A DNA stretch of 30,658 nt, taken from assembly GCA_020445165.1 (NCBI GenBank), contig JAGRHE010000015.1:1-30658 (forward strand), given 5' to 3'. Source of the stretch: Gammaproteobacteria bacterium. Its GTDB lineage: Bacteria > Pseudomonadota > Gammaproteobacteria > Chromatiales > Sedimenticolaceae. The translations under genes were made by a program, and so were the position numbers. The notes below the pieces were generated by a model. It saw nothing but the letters and a program-made list of their open reading frames with translations. It had not been told where the DNA came from and made no database searches. Positions 1 to 7,964 of this stretch are shown here, one piece after another; the first letter of the stretch is position 1; each line of letters opens with the position of its first letter.

Positions 1-79
1 AGAAGTTTTCAGCCGTTTTTAAACCGTCCGTGGAAACGGGGTAGAACCCATCAGTAATCGGCAACGCAGAGGGCGATGT

Positions 80-1060
80 GTGAAAGCGATTACTTATGAA
101 AGGTACGGACCACCGGACGTGCTTCAGCTCAAGGAGATGGCTAGACCGGCTCCGGGTGAAAACGAGGTCTTCATAAGGGTTGAGGCGGCATCGGTGAATG
201 CCGCCGACTGGCGCATGATGCGAGCCGATCCTTTCCTGGTCCGCCTGTACGCCGGACTCTTCAGACCGAAGAAGATCTCTGTCCTCGGTGCCGATATCGC
301 CGGGCGCGTGCTGGCGATTGGGAAGAATGTCCGCCAGTTCCGGCCGGGCGACGAGGTGTTCGGCGATATGTCCGCCAATCGCTTTGGCGGCTTTGCCGAA
401 TACACATGTGCCAATGAAAGCGATCTGGCGCTGAAACCTTCGAACATCTCATTCGAGGAAGCGGCGGCCGTGCCCATGGCGGGTGTCACCGCCCTGCATG
501 CGCTGCGCGACGCCGGACAGGTGCAGGCAGGGCAAAAGGTGCTGATCAATGGCGCATCCGGTGGCGTGGGCACGTTCGCGGTGCAGCTTGCGAAGCATTT
601 CGGTGCCGAGGTCACCGCGGTGTGCAGCACGACCAAGCTGGAGCAGGCGCGCGCGCTCGGCGCGGATCACGTCATCGACTATACGCGCGAGGATTTCACC
701 CGCAGTGGCCGTCACTACGACCTTATCCTTGGCCTGAACGGGTTTCGCTCCATCTTCGCTTACCGCCGTGCATTGAGTCCGCGGGGTCGCTACGTGATGA
801 CCGGCGGCACCTCCGCCCAGTTGTTTCAGGCACTGCTCCTGGGGCCATTGCTTTCGATGACGGGCGGCCGGAAAGTGGCCGTTGTGACGTCCGAGCCAAA
901 CCAGCAGGATTTGCGATTCCTGAAAGATCTGCTCGAATCCGGAAAGCTCAAGCCCGTCATCGACAGGCGCTACCCGCTGAGCGAGGTTCCGCAAGCCATT
1001 CGCTACCTCGAACAGGGGCACGCCAGCGGCAAAGTGGTGATCACGATGGGAGTCTCGTAA
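80..1060 (+). CDS. NAD(P)-dependent zinc-independent alcohol dehydrogenase / quinone oxidoreductase-like (MDR family)
   Basis: Medium-chain dehydrogenase/reductase of 326 aa, close to the family's usual 320-340 aa. The N-terminal GroES-like part covers roughly residues 1-125. A Rossmann cofactor domain follows, with the nucleotide-binding loop NGASGGVG at 157-164 and the typical AVQLAK helix after it. The zinc-ligand cysteines of true alcohol dehydrogenases are absent, which points to the quinone-reductase/RTN4IP1-like branch that reduces carbonyls, enones or quinones with NAD(P)H; the substrate cannot be read from sequence. The start is GTG, with a purine-rich GAGGGCG just upstream. It is a cytosolic enzyme with no operon partner visible. 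Family assignment is firm; function beyond oxidoreductase is not. Confidence 0.9.
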   Translation: MKAITYERYGPPDVLQLKEMARPAPGENEVFIRVEAASVNAADWRMMRADPFLVRLYAGLFRPKKISVLGADIAGRVLAIGKNVRQFRPGDEVFGDMSANRFGGFAEYTCANESDLALKPSNISFEEAAAVPMAGVTALHALRDAGQVQAGQKVLINGASGGVGTFAVQLAKHFGAEVTAVCSTTKLEQARALGADHVIDYTREDFTRSGRHYDLILGLNGFRSIFAYRRALSPRGRYVMTGGTSAQLFQALLLGPLLSMTGGRKVAVVTSEPNQQDLRFLKDLLESGKLKPVIDRRYPLSEVPQAIRYLEQGHASGKVVITMGVS

Positions 1061-1122
1061 GAAGCCAATGGACCGGATGCCCGCAAGCGCGCGCCGGCTG
1101 TTGGCGCATTAGGTGCCAAACG

Positions 1123-1512
1123 GTGCGGTCTTCGATACTCGGCGCCCTGTCGTTGATCGTGGTCATGCTGTTGGCCTGGTCCACCTTCGCGTCGATTAAC
1201 GCATTCGTGCTCGGCAACTGTGATTTCAAATTCGGTTGCATGGACGAAGTACAGTATGCGGCGTTGTTCTCTTCTGTCGCCGGCGCGGTTTCCGCTGCAG
1301 GATTCTTGGCGGCGTCCGGGATAAGTGCCCTACTGCCAATCCAGCTTTCCAATCGGCGACGGATTGCTGCCGGGGTAGCGGCTGGTTTCATTCTGTCTGC
1401 CTTGCTGGCTGCAGTGTGGCGATGGGGCCTCGATATCAGCGGTATGCTGGCGGCCTGGTTGGCATTGAGCTTCTCTGTGAGCGCTCTGGCACTATGGGTT
1501 CACAGGCGTTGA
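1123..1512 (+). CDS. small four-helix membrane protein, unknown function
   Basis: The reading frame is open far upstream, but the part before 1123 overlaps the preceding dehydrogenase in another frame and looks like a shadow. From the GTG at 1123 the protein is 129 aa with four hydrophobic segments (about 5-28, 46-65, 82-103 and 108-126). Short basic or polar linkers separate them, and there is a conspicuous pair of cysteines in the first loop (NCDFKFGC). I do not recognise the family. A small inner-membrane protein is the only safe reading. The start is uncertain because no strong ribosome-binding site precedes it. Confidence 0.6.
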   Translation: MRSSILGALSLIVVMLLAWSTFASINAFVLGNCDFKFGCMDEVQYAALFSSVAGAVSAAGFLAASGISALLPIQLSNRRRIAAGVAAGFILSALLAAVWRWGLDISGMLAAWLALSFSVSALALWVHRR

Positions 1513-1550
1513 GCATTTGAGCGCTACAAACAGGACGGAATGCAGAGCAC

Positions 1551-1778
1551 ATGAGCCACGTTGGAGCACATCGATCGCACAGGGTTGGATTGCTGAGGGC
1601 GTCGGTGCTTGGCGCGAACGATGGAATCGTTTCCACCAGCAGCCTGATTATCGGTGTCGCATCCGCCGGAACATCCCACAACGACATACTCCTGGCTGGC
1701 CTGGCGGGGCTTGTCGCGGGCGCGCTTGCGATGGCCCTCACAGCGGCAGTCGGTCGCCTGTTTGGCGTTGCAGTGTGA
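1551..1778 (+). pseudogene. VIT1/CCC1-family metal transporter remnant with large internal deletion
   Basis: This 75-codon ORF begins like a bacterial VIT-family (Fe2+/Mn2+) transporter: HRSHRVGLLRASVLGANDG, IVSTSSLIIGVA and a DILLAGLAGLVAGALAMA segment. Full-length relatives are about 230 aa and continue with the AGEYVS motif and cytoplasmic metal-binding helices. Here the frame runs straight into ALTAAVGRLFGVAV, which resembles the far C-terminal helix of the same family. Some 150 residues therefore seem to be missing in frame, with the joint at the similar GALAMA-type segments. The catalytic and metal-binding core is gone, so transport is not expected. Family recognition is from memory of the conserved N-terminus. 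Confidence 0.7.
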
Positions 1779-1922
1779 AAAACGCCCTAACGCCCTCGCC
1801 ATCCATTCAATTTTCCGTAACCCTTCTTCGCACCACGTATCGTCCGCGCTGCGTGCATGAAACTTGTTCGACGCCGTTTTGGTGGTATACCACTCGGTAA
1901 GTCCTGGTTTTCTGAGGCCCGA

Positions 1923-2942
1923 GTGTTCACTTCCCTGGTTCCCAGCTTGTTCACGTTTGGCATCGCGGCCCTGGTGATCGTAATCGCGGGCAGCCGGCTG
2001 GCGCGGCAGGCCGATATGCTGGCCGATCGCACCGGCCTGGGCGAGGCGCTGTTCGGGGTCTTGCTGCTGGCCGGGGTAACCTCGCTACCCGACTTCGCCG
2101 CCACCCTGAGCGCGGCGGTGGATGCCAGGCCCGACCTGGCAATGAGCAACGTCATGGGCAGCATGGCGGTGAACCTGGCGTTTCTTGGCGTGGCCGACAT
2201 TGTCTACCGCAAGGCCAACCTGGAACATGCGGCCGCCTCCCCCGTCAACCTGATGCTGGCGGGCTTGCTGATCGTGTTGCTGACTTTACCGCTGCTCGCC
2301 ATCTTCACGCCGGCGGTCACGCTGTGGGGCATACACCCGATCACGCCGCTGATCGTCGCTGCCTACCTGTTCGGCCTGCACCTGGTTCAACGCACGCAGG
2401 CCAGACCCATGTGGTTCCCTCGCCTGACCCACCAGACGGTTTCGGATGAACCTGAGAAACGTCATCGCGGCGATGCGGCCAAGGTGTGGCCGGGATTCAT
2501 CGGCATGGCCGTCGTAACCGGCCTGGCCGGCTGGGTGTTGATGGAGGCGGCAAAGGGTATCGCTGACCAGACGGGATTGTCCGACACCCTGGTCGGTGGC
2601 CTTTTCACCGCCCTGGCCACTTCCGCGCCCGAGTTGGTCACCACCATCGCCGCGATTCGCATCGGCGCGCTGACCCTGGCCGTCAGCAACATCTTCGGCA
2701 CCAACTGCTTCAACATGCTCGTCGTCGCCGCGGCCGACGCGGGTTATGCTCACGGCTCCATCTACCATGACATGGCACCGGTTCAGATGACCTGGGGCCT
2801 GGTGAGTATCCTGATGACCGCTATCCTGCTTCTGGGGTTGGTGCGACGGGAGACCTATGGAATCGGTCGAATCGGGTTCGAAAGTGCCCTGATCTTGAGC
2901 GTGTACGCCATCGCGCTTGGCGTCATCGTGATGAGCGCCTGA
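1923..2942 (+). CDS. CaCA-family sodium/calcium (cation) antiporter
   Basis: Inner-membrane antiporter of about 339 aa with the two inverted alpha repeats of the CaCA superfamily. The first, around residues 50-92, carries GVTSLPDFAATLSA and SNVMGSMAVNLAFLG. The second, around 225-267, carries LATSAPELVTTIAA and LAVSNIFGTNCFN. These repeats form the cation-binding site; the usual glutamate of repeat 1 (SLPE) is Asp here, while repeat 2 keeps Glu. A polar cytoplasmic loop (about 160-190) joins the halves. I prefer the GTG at 1923, which has TGAGGC upstream. An in-frame ATG at 1857 would add 22 basic residues but lacks a ribosome-binding site. It probably exports Ca2+ in exchange for H+ or Na+. 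Confidence 0.88.
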   Translation: MFTSLVPSLFTFGIAALVIVIAGSRLARQADMLADRTGLGEALFGVLLLAGVTSLPDFAATLSAAVDARPDLAMSNVMGSMAVNLAFLGVADIVYRKANLEHAAASPVNLMLAGLLIVLLTLPLLAIFTPAVTLWGIHPITPLIVAAYLFGLHLVQRTQARPMWFPRLTHQTVSDEPEKRHRGDAAKVWPGFIGMAVVTGLAGWVLMEAAKGIADQTGLSDTLVGGLFTALATSAPELVTTIAAIRIGALTLAVSNIFGTNCFNMLVVAAADAGYAHGSIYHDMAPVQMTWGLVSILMTAILLLGLVRRETYGIGRIGFESALILSVYAIALGVIVMSA

Positions 2943-2963
2943 GGCGCTTTGCTGAGGTGAAAG

Positions 2964-3350
2964 ATGAACAAGAAAAGCACTCTGGCTTTTGCCATTGGAT
3001 GCCTCGTACTTGCTGGCTGCAACACGATGCCGGAGAAACCGGCATTCGAGCCTTCGAAAAGTTTCGACGGCACCTACCGCGGTACCCGAACCGATGTCTC
3101 GAATGATTTCATATGCAAGCCAACGTCGATCACGGGGACGGTCGCCAACGGTGAGGCCAGGTTCAAGCTCACCTATAACAACACCAACCTCAAGGGCTGG
3201 ATCGACCAAGCGGGCCAACTGACGCTCTACGACGATAACAGTCAGTGGAACTACCATTTCTCGGGAACGGCTACGGCTACGGCTATCGAAGGCAAATGGT
3301 CTGTCGACGGTGCGCCGTGCAGAGGTACCTGGCGCGTCGAGCGCCAATAG
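2964..3350 (+). CDS. small lipoprotein, unknown function
   Basis: A 128-aa protein with a lipoprotein signal peptide: Lys-Lys at the start, a hydrophobic stretch, and lipobox LAGC with the lipidated Cys at residue 19. The mature part is about 110 aa. It looks beta-rich, with alternating strands such as FDGTYRGTRTD, ITGTVANGEARF, KGWIDQAGQLTLYDD and IEGKWSVDGAPCRGTW. That pattern suggests a small beta-barrel or lipocalin-like fold that would hang from the outer membrane. Two cysteines in the mature chain (around 51 and 120) could form a disulfide. GAGGTG lies eight bases before the ATG. The gene starts 21 bases after the antiporter, so they may be cotranscribed. No named family recognised. Confidence 0.8.
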   Translation: MNKKSTLAFAIGCLVLAGCNTMPEKPAFEPSKSFDGTYRGTRTDVSNDFICKPTSITGTVANGEARFKLTYNNTNLKGWIDQAGQLTLYDDNSQWNYHFSGTATATAIEGKWSVDGAPCRGTWRVERQ

Positions 3351-3367
3351 GCCAGTGACGCCAGCTC

Positions 3368-3793
3368 GTGGCAACACGTTTTAGTCGACTACTCCGCTTC
3401 GCGCCTGCTGCCAGCAGGCAACCCAGCCGATCATTCCAGTCGGTTTCCGAGAAGCAGGAAGCCATCGAAGCGATGGCAGACGATCTGTACCGACTCAGCC
3501 GGACGCTCGACGGCTTCGTGAGCGCGACCTACAGGGTTTCGGAGGATGAGCGGGAATACTCCTCGGTCATGCTGTGGGATTCCAAGCAGGCGGCGGTTGA
3601 CGCTGGCGATGCGATACGGGCGAAGTCGGCGACAATGCTGGAAACCCTGGTCACGGCGCCGCCGAGTGTTGTGATCAACGAGGTTTATGAGCTGCAGTCT
3701 TGGTTTCAGTCGGTCTGCTCGGTGTCGACCAACGCAGATCCGTCTATGCTGTTCCAGCAAGCAGCTTTCAATTCCACGTCAGGCGATTCTTGA
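3368..3793 (+). CDS. ABM-like (dimeric alpha/beta barrel) protein, N-terminus uncertain
   Basis: The segment from about residue 40 on (GFVSATYRVSEDEREYSSVMLWDSK ... VINEVYEL) has the strand-helix pattern of the antibiotic-biosynthesis-monooxygenase-like ferredoxin-fold proteins. These are small dimeric enzymes or ligand-binding proteins. The first 35 residues after the GTG at 3368 (Arg/Ser/Ala-rich) do not supply the family's usual first strand. They also overlap a perfect hairpin at 3403-3419. An in-frame ATG at 3473 would give a 106-aa protein that also lacks strand 1. Either the 5' part has been replaced or the gene is a decaying fragment. The coding frame itself is plausible; the start is not settled. 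Confidence 0.5.
   Translation: MATRFSRLLRFAPAASRQPSRSFQSVSEKQEAIEAMADDLYRLSRTLDGFVSATYRVSEDEREYSSVMLWDSKQAAVDAGDAIRAKSATMLETLVTAPPSVVINEVYELQSWFQSVCSVSTNADPSMLFQQAAFNSTSGDS
3403..3419 (+). other. perfect 7-bp hairpin after the lipoprotein gene
   Basis: GCCTGCT and AGCAGGC form a perfect seven-pair stem with a three-base GCC loop. It lies 53 bases after the stop of the lipoprotein gene and inside the doubtful 5' end of the ABM-like ORF. No T-run follows, so it is not a clear intrinsic terminator. It may protect the 3' end of the lipoprotein transcript. Confidence 0.4.
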
Positions 3794-3814
3794 TGATCTC
3801 CAGGGAGAAGCTGA

Positions 3815-4294
3815 ATGAGCCAAGCAGAACAACCGAGACCTCCGTTCCCCCCATTCACCGCCGAATCTGCCGCGCAGAAGGTACGACTGGCCGAGGACGC
3901 TTGGAATACACACGATCCGGAACGCGTGTCACTTGCCTATACGCCTGACAGTGTCTGGCGCAATCGTGCTGAATTTCTGACCGGTCGCCAGGCCATCGTC
4001 GAATTTCTCAGGCGCAAATGGAGCCGAGAGTTGGACTACCGACTGATCAAGGAACTGTGGGCATTTCACGAGAATCGAATTGCCGTGCGCTTTGCCTACG
4101 AATGGCACGACGACTCTATGAACTGGTTCCGTTCCTACGGAAACGAAAACTGGGAGTTCACCGAGGACGGATTTATGCGCCGTCGAATTGCAAGCATCAA
4201 TGATCTGCCCATTCTCGAATCAGAGCGAAAGTACCACTGGCCATTGGGGCGCAGACCGGATGACCACCCTGGCCTGTCAGAACTTGGCCTTTGA
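3815..4294 (+). CDS. DUF1348 / NTF2-like (SnoaL-like) protein
   Basis: A 159-aa cytosolic protein that I recognise as the DUF1348 group of the NTF2-like superfamily. The signature runs [77 protein letters not shown] and [13 protein letters not shown]. The cone-shaped NTF2 fold usually holds a small hydrophobic ligand or acts as a hydrolase or isomerase, but no function is proven for this group. Length matches the family (about 150-160 aa). AGGGAGAAG precedes the ATG at good spacing, so the start is secure. It lies 21 bases after the ABM-like ORF and could share its transcript. Confidence 0.88.
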   Translation: MSQAEQPRPPFPPFTAESAAQKVRLAEDAWNTHDPERVSLAYTPDSVWRNRAEFLTGRQAIVEFLRRKWSRELDYRLIKELWAFHENRIAVRFAYEWHDDSMNWFRSYGNENWEFTEDGFMRRRIASINDLPILESERKYHWPLGRRPDDHPGLSELGL

Positions 4295-4381
4295 GGCGGC
4301 TCCCAACAAGGCGTTGCGGCGCAGGCCTGTGCAGATCTACCGGCGCCGGCAGCTTCAGCCAGGGCGTTTACACTGTCAGGG

Positions 4382-5179
4382 ATGACACAGACACCCAAGG
4401 CCCTGTTCCTGTCGCATGGCGGCGGTCCGCTGCCACTGCTCGCCGATCCCGGCCATCAGGAAATGATCGCGTGCCTGCAACAGATCGCCTCGACCATTGC
4501 CCGGCCCGATGCACTGCTGGTGGTGAGCGCGCACTGGGAGGCACAGCGCCCGACCCTCACCGCCGGCCAGCACCCGGAGCTGATCTACGACTATTACGGC
4601 TTTCCCGAAGCCTCGTACCAGATCCAGTATCCCTGCGCCGGCGAGCCGTCGCTGGCGGCCGATGTCCAGCGACGGCTGGCCGGTGCCGGTATCGACGCCG
4701 GGCTGGACGAGACACGCGGCTTCGACCATGGCCTGTTCGTGCCGCTCAAGATCATGTATCCGGACGCGGACATCCCCTGCGTCCAGCTTTCACTGGTGAA
4801 CACGCTAAACCCGGCCCTGCACATCGACATGGGACGCGCCCTCGCCGACCTGGCCCAGCGCAAGGTGCTGGTGATCGGTTCGGGTTTCTCCTTCCATAAC
4901 CTGGGCGCCTTCTTCGCCGCCGACACGGCCGAATCGCAGCAACAGAACCTGGCCTTCGAGGCATGGCTCGCCGAAACCTGTGGCAACGGCGACATCTCCG
5001 AACAGGAACGCACACGCCGGCTGATCCACTGGCCGGATGCGCCCGGTTCACGTTATTGCCATCCGCGCGAGGAACACTTGCTGCCACTGCACGTCTGCTA
5101 CGGCGTGGCCCGGGCGCCGAGCCGTGAACGCTTCGACCTGACCATCATGAACAAGGCATGCAGCATGTACCTGTGGTGA
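4382..5179 (+). CDS. LigB-type extradiol ring-opening dioxygenase (DODA-like)
   Basis: A 265-aa member of the class III extradiol dioxygenase / 4,5-DOPA dioxygenase family (YgiD-like). The conserved histidines are all visible: SHGGG (His12), SAHWE (His51), RGFDHG (His116) and the HPREEHLLPLH block (His227, His232, His237). In this family three of these hold the active-site metal (Fe2+ or Zn2+) and others act in catalysis. The enzymes open catechol-type rings with O2; the native substrate here is unknown. It is cytosolic, with no signal peptide. It stands alone, about 45 bases before a DHFR-fold gene, with no aromatic-degradation cluster around it, so a general role on small catechols is as likely as a dedicated pathway. 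Confidence 0.9.
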   Translation: MTQTPKALFLSHGGGPLPLLADPGHQEMIACLQQIASTIARPDALLVVSAHWEAQRPTLTAGQHPELIYDYYGFPEASYQIQYPCAGEPSLAADVQRRLAGAGIDAGLDETRGFDHGLFVPLKIMYPDADIPCVQLSLVNTLNPALHIDMGRALADLAQRKVLVIGSGFSFHNLGAFFAADTAESQQQNLAFEAWLAETCGNGDISEQERTRRLIHWPDAPGSRYCHPREEHLLPLHVCYGVARAPSRERFDLTIMNKACSMYLW

Positions 5180-5224
5180 GCGTAATGCCGCCCATGCCTC
5201 GCCGCCACTGACCAGGAGAATCGC

Positions 5225-5746
5225 ATGAAGACCACCCTCTTTCTTTCCGTTTCCATCGACGGCCTGATTGCCGACACCAATCGCATCCCCAACTTTCCGC
5301 AGGGCGCCTGGGAGGACTGGTGCGCGCTGGTCAACGCAGCCGACAACGTGATCGCGGGGCGCAGCTCGTTCGAACAGCTGCAGGACGACGCGATGGCGTC
5401 GGTGCTGCATCCGCAACACCGGATCGTGTTGTCGTCGCGCGACATCGACCCGGGTGATTCCGGCTGGCAGCATGCGCGGTCGCCGAAAGAGGCACTGGCG
5501 ATGCTCGAAAGCGTCGGGGTCGACGAGGCGATCATCGGCGGCGGACGTGCCGTCGCCCATTCCTTCATGCGTGATGGGCTGGTCGACGAGGTGGTCATCG
5601 ACCTGCAACCGGTGGCCTTCGGTACCGGCGTGCCCATGTTCGGTGATGCCATGGATCCGGCGCACCTGGAGCTGCTCGACTCGCACGCCCTGAATGACAA
5701 TGTGCTGCGACTGCGTTACCGGGTACTACGAGACACGCAACATTGA
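5225..5746 (+). CDS. dihydrofolate-reductase-fold (RibD C-terminal-like) reductase
   Basis: A 173-aa protein of the RibD-C/DHFR-like family. The N-terminus has the usual start MKTTLFLSVSIDGLIA followed by an N/D-rich loop. The NADPH-binding region appears as NVIAGRSSFEQL and later as EAIIGGGRAVAHSFMRDGLVDE, with the typical closing VVIDLQPVAFGTGVPMF. Members reduce pterin- or riboflavin-precursor-like substrates with NADPH, but most stand-alone copies have no assigned substrate. CCAGGAGA lies a few bases before the ATG and fixes the start. It is probably cotranscribed with the upstream dioxygenase; a functional link is only a guess. Confidence 0.88.
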   Translation: MKTTLFLSVSIDGLIADTNRIPNFPQGAWEDWCALVNAADNVIAGRSSFEQLQDDAMASVLHPQHRIVLSSRDIDPGDSGWQHARSPKEALAMLESVGVDEAIIGGGRAVAHSFMRDGLVDEVVIDLQPVAFGTGVPMFGDAMDPAHLELLDSHALNDNVLRLRYRVLRDTQH

Positions 5747-6069
5747 ATCAATCCAGCCGACCCTGAAGTGGGGCGGCGTCGGCTTTCGCCAATCGGCAGT
5801 TTGGACAACCATGCCCAGACAGCGACCGCAAGACGTGCCTGTCTTCGAACCCGAAGATACGGAAACACGCTCTTGTAGCGAGCCCGGCCCGGGCCGTAAC
5901 GCCGCGCGCGATTATCCGTGTCTAGAATATTTACACCGCACACGATGACTGGCGCTGCCCTGGCCCCAAACTACTGAATATACGGCCTTCTTTGCTCGTC
6001 GCATGATTCTTGCTTCAGCGAAGCATCAAGTCGCTTGTTGCCATAAACAACTATCGAGGAGTGGGACCG
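5747..6069 (+). other. 323-bp intergenic region before the PEP-CTERM-like gene
   Basis: I see no convincing gene here. It is less GC-rich towards its right end and must hold the promoter of the secreted protein that follows. Visible structure is a 12-base GC palindrome (CGGCCCGGGCCG, 5885-5896) and a perfect inverted repeat TGCTTC-AGC-GAAGCA at 6011-6025, about 45 bases before the start codon. I looked for a sigma-54 site (GG-N10-GC), as some PEP-CTERM genes have, and found no good match. Confidence 0.5.
6011..6025 (+). promoter_or_regulatory. inverted repeat in the 5' leader of the PEP-CTERM-like gene
   Basis: TGCTTC and GAAGCA flank a three-base AGC spacer, and outer CTT/AAG bases could extend the pairing with a bulge. 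The repeat sits 44 bases upstream of the ATG at 6070. It could be an operator or an mRNA leader hairpin. No partner regulator is visible in the window. Confidence 0.3.
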
Positions 6070-6771
6070 ATGACATGTTTTCCAGCTTTCGGAAGGAAAT
6101 CCGCGTTGTTCTCTGTAGCCGTTGGCCTGATCGCAATGACGATGGTATCGACGGCGAATGCAGTCATGATACGTGTCGATTTCGAAGCGGAAGTCACGTT
6201 CGTGCAAGCGCTGCCCATTTTTGGGATCTCGCCCTCAGTGGGCGATCCCGTCGTAGGTTACTTAACCTATGACCCGGACGCGGCCGACCAGGATCCGGGT
6301 GATCCCACGCGAGGGATTTACAACAGTGGCGAGATACAGCTCGAGATCGGGGGACTGACCCTTTCGAACGAGCTGGCTCCACAGCAGGTAACATTCGACA
6401 TCAATGCACCGAATGATATTTGGCTGACCAACGTCGGTACTGGCGCCGGGCAGCCCGGAATCCTGGTGAACGGCGTATCGACAGCAGACGCGCAGATCCT
6501 GTTCGCTTTCACCCAGCCGCTGGGCTTGTTGACGTCGGACGGGCAAGTGAGTGTCGCCGACTTCGCCCTGCTTGACGTACAACAGTTCAACATCGTTCAG
6601 GATGTCCCCGGCACAGCAGTCGACAGCATCGTGATCTTCGACAATGTCACGTCGCTCAATATCTCGGTCATCCCCGTGCCGGCCGTTTTTCCGCTGGTAC
6701 TAACCGGTGTTGCAGGACTGGGCATGGTCGCGAGACGAAACAGGAGCAAGCAGCCGCGACCTTCTCGCTGA
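6070..6771 (+). CDS. secreted protein with PEP-CTERM-like C-terminal sorting signal
   Basis: The ATG at 6070 has GAGGAG eight bases upstream, so I choose it over the TTG further upstream. The 233-aa product has a signal peptide (about residues 1-31, ending STANAV). A roughly 160-residue beta-rich extracellular domain follows, with GYLTYDPDAADQDPGDPTRGIY and SGEIQLEIGGLTL. The C-terminus has the three-part PEP-CTERM layout: a VPVPA motif, one hydrophobic helix (VFPLVLTGVAGLGMVA) and an RRNRSK basic tail. In bacteria with an EpsH/exosortase system such proteins are cut at the motif and released into exopolysaccharide. The motif is a variant (PVPA instead of PEP). The exosortase is not in this window. 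Confidence 0.82.
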   Translation: MTCFPAFGRKSALFSVAVGLIAMTMVSTANAVMIRVDFEAEVTFVQALPIFGISPSVGDPVVGYLTYDPDAADQDPGDPTRGIYNSGEIQLEIGGLTLSNELAPQQVTFDINAPNDIWLTNVGTGAGQPGILVNGVSTADAQILFAFTQPLGLLTSDGQVSVADFALLDVQQFNIVQDVPGTAVDSIVIFDNVTSLNISVIPVPAVFPLVLTGVAGLGMVARRNRSKQPRPSR

Positions 6772-6781
6772 ACGCTTGGCA

Positions 6782-6810
6782 GCGGTTCTTCGGAACCGCC
6801 GCAACATTTT
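6782..6810 (+). terminator. UUCG-loop hairpin after the PEP-CTERM-like gene
   Basis: GCGGTTC and GAACCGC form a seven-pair stem closed by a TTCG tetraloop, the very stable cUUCGg type, at 6782-6799. It begins 10 bases after the stop codon. A short ATTTT follows at 6806-6810, separated from the stem by several bases. It is a weak intrinsic terminator or a 3'-end stabiliser. Confidence 0.55.
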
Positions 6811-6864
6811 CCTGGTTGCCCGCAATGCAGCCGAGCACCCTGAGAATCTCTGGCGACCATTAGA

Positions 6865-7401
6865 ATGAATATCCGCGTCCGCATTGCCACCAAGCACGAC
6901 CGCAACGCAATCCGCAGGATCCACTCGCTCGCGTTCCCGCAGCAGGAAAGCGCCCTGATTGCAGACCTGGCCGACAGGCTGCTCGACGAGGAATCCGATC
7001 CCGCCAGCGTCACGCTGGTCGCCGTAATCGGCGATGAGATCGTCGGCCATGTCGCCTTCAGCCCGGTGTACGCGAGCGCGGACAGCCGCTGGCTCGGCTA
7101 CATCCTGGCGCCACTGGCGGTGGCACCGACACATCACGGCCACGGCATCGGTTCGCAGCTGGTACGCACCGGCATCGAGCGGCTTGCCGAACAGGGCACC
7201 CGGCTGTTCCTGGTCTATGGCGATCCGGCGTACTACGGCCGATTCGGATTCAGGGCGGAAGCGGCGTCGGGTCTGCTGCCGCCGTATGATCTGGAGTATC
7301 CATCTGGCTGGCTGGCACTGCCGCTGGAACGGGCTGCAATCGGTAAACAGCCTGTGCAGCTGACCTGCGTGGCACCGCTGCAGGATCCTGCGCTATGGTG
7401 A
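6865..7401 (+). CDS. GNAT-family N-acetyltransferase (YhbS-like)
   Basis: A 178-aa GNAT protein. The acetyl-CoA-binding motif A is clear at about residues 83-102 (PLAVAPTHHGHGIGSQLVRTGI), with the QxxGxG-type loop written HHGHGIG. The C-terminal part has the family's VYGDPAYYGRFGFRAEAASGL block, typical of the YhbS/predicted N-acetyltransferase group. The enzyme would transfer acetyl from acetyl-CoA to an amine on a small molecule, protein or tRNA; the acceptor is unknown. It is cytosolic and stands alone. The ribosome-binding site is weak. Another in-frame start is unlikely because the N-terminus (NIRVRIATKHD) already matches the fold's first strand. Confidence 0.9.
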   Translation: MNIRVRIATKHDRNAIRRIHSLAFPQQESALIADLADRLLDEESDPASVTLVAVIGDEIVGHVAFSPVYASADSRWLGYILAPLAVAPTHHGHGIGSQLVRTGIERLAEQGTRLFLVYGDPAYYGRFGFRAEAASGLLPPYDLEYPSGWLALPLERAAIGKQPVQLTCVAPLQDPALW

Positions 7402-7463
7402 CGGCAAGCGCGTGCGCCTTAGGATCGCCTCGTTGACTCGACACCGACCGGAAAGACCGTCTG

Positions 7464-7892
7464 ATGCACGATGAGTTTCTGTTCGTCTACGGCACCCTGC
7501 GACGCGCGATCGGCCATGCCATGCACCAGGTGCTGGTCCGCCATTGCGAGTATGTCGATGATGGCTGGATACAGGGGCAGCTGTACCAGATTGCCCACTA
7601 TCCCGGTGCGATCGCGACCGATGATCCGCACGACCGGGTGCATGGCGAGGTTTACCGCATCATCCATGCCGAGCAGGTGCTGCCGGTCCTCGACGATTAC
7701 GAGGAATGTGCGCAAACCCACCCGCAGCCGCACGAATACCTGAGAAGACAGCTACCGGTCTCGCTCGCGCAAACCGGAGAGGTATCGGCCTGGGTATATC
7801 TCTATAATCGCGATGTCGCCCCGCTGACCCGCATAGACAGCGGCGACTTTCTCGCCGGAGGCCCTGGCGACCCGGATCCCGGTCCCCGCTGA
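7464..7892 (+). CDS. gamma-glutamylcyclotransferase-fold (AIG2/YtfP-like) protein
   Basis: A 142-aa protein with the family's hallmark YGTLRR loop at residues 9-14. A beta-barrel pattern follows (GQLYQI, GEVYRI) with the conserved acidic pair at DDYEE (Glu80/Glu81), one of which would be the general acid-base. Characterised relatives cyclise gamma-glutamyl amines to 5-oxoproline; many bacterial ones have no proven substrate. The C-terminal 15 residues are Gly/Pro/Asp-rich and probably disordered. It is cytosolic. It lies 62 bases after the GNAT gene; the two could share a transcript. Confidence 0.87.
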   Translation: MHDEFLFVYGTLRRAIGHAMHQVLVRHCEYVDDGWIQGQLYQIAHYPGAIATDDPHDRVHGEVYRIIHAEQVLPVLDDYEECAQTHPQPHEYLRRQLPVSLAQTGEVSAWVYLYNRDVAPLTRIDSGDFLAGGPGDPDPGPR

Positions 7893-7964
7893 TCAGGATG
7901 CGCAGTTCAGGGGCATCGGCCGCCCGAGCAAGGAAGCTCAAAATCACTATCAAGGAAGATCGTT

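Noticed and set aside
2286..3377. Minus-strand ORF of 363 codons across the antiporter and lipoprotein genes
   Set aside because: It is a shadow of two well-supported plus-strand genes. Its Gln/His/Asp/Arg-rich composition is typical of antisense translation.
4291..4899. Plus-strand ORF in another frame over the dioxygenase gene
   Set aside because: Arg/Pro/Gly/Ala-rich shadow of the dioxygenase, whose six conserved histidines define the real frame.
5940..6010. Sigma-54 promoter for the PEP-CTERM-like gene
   Set aside because: Candidates TGGCGC and GGCCTTCTTTGC do not keep the required GG-N10-GC spacing.
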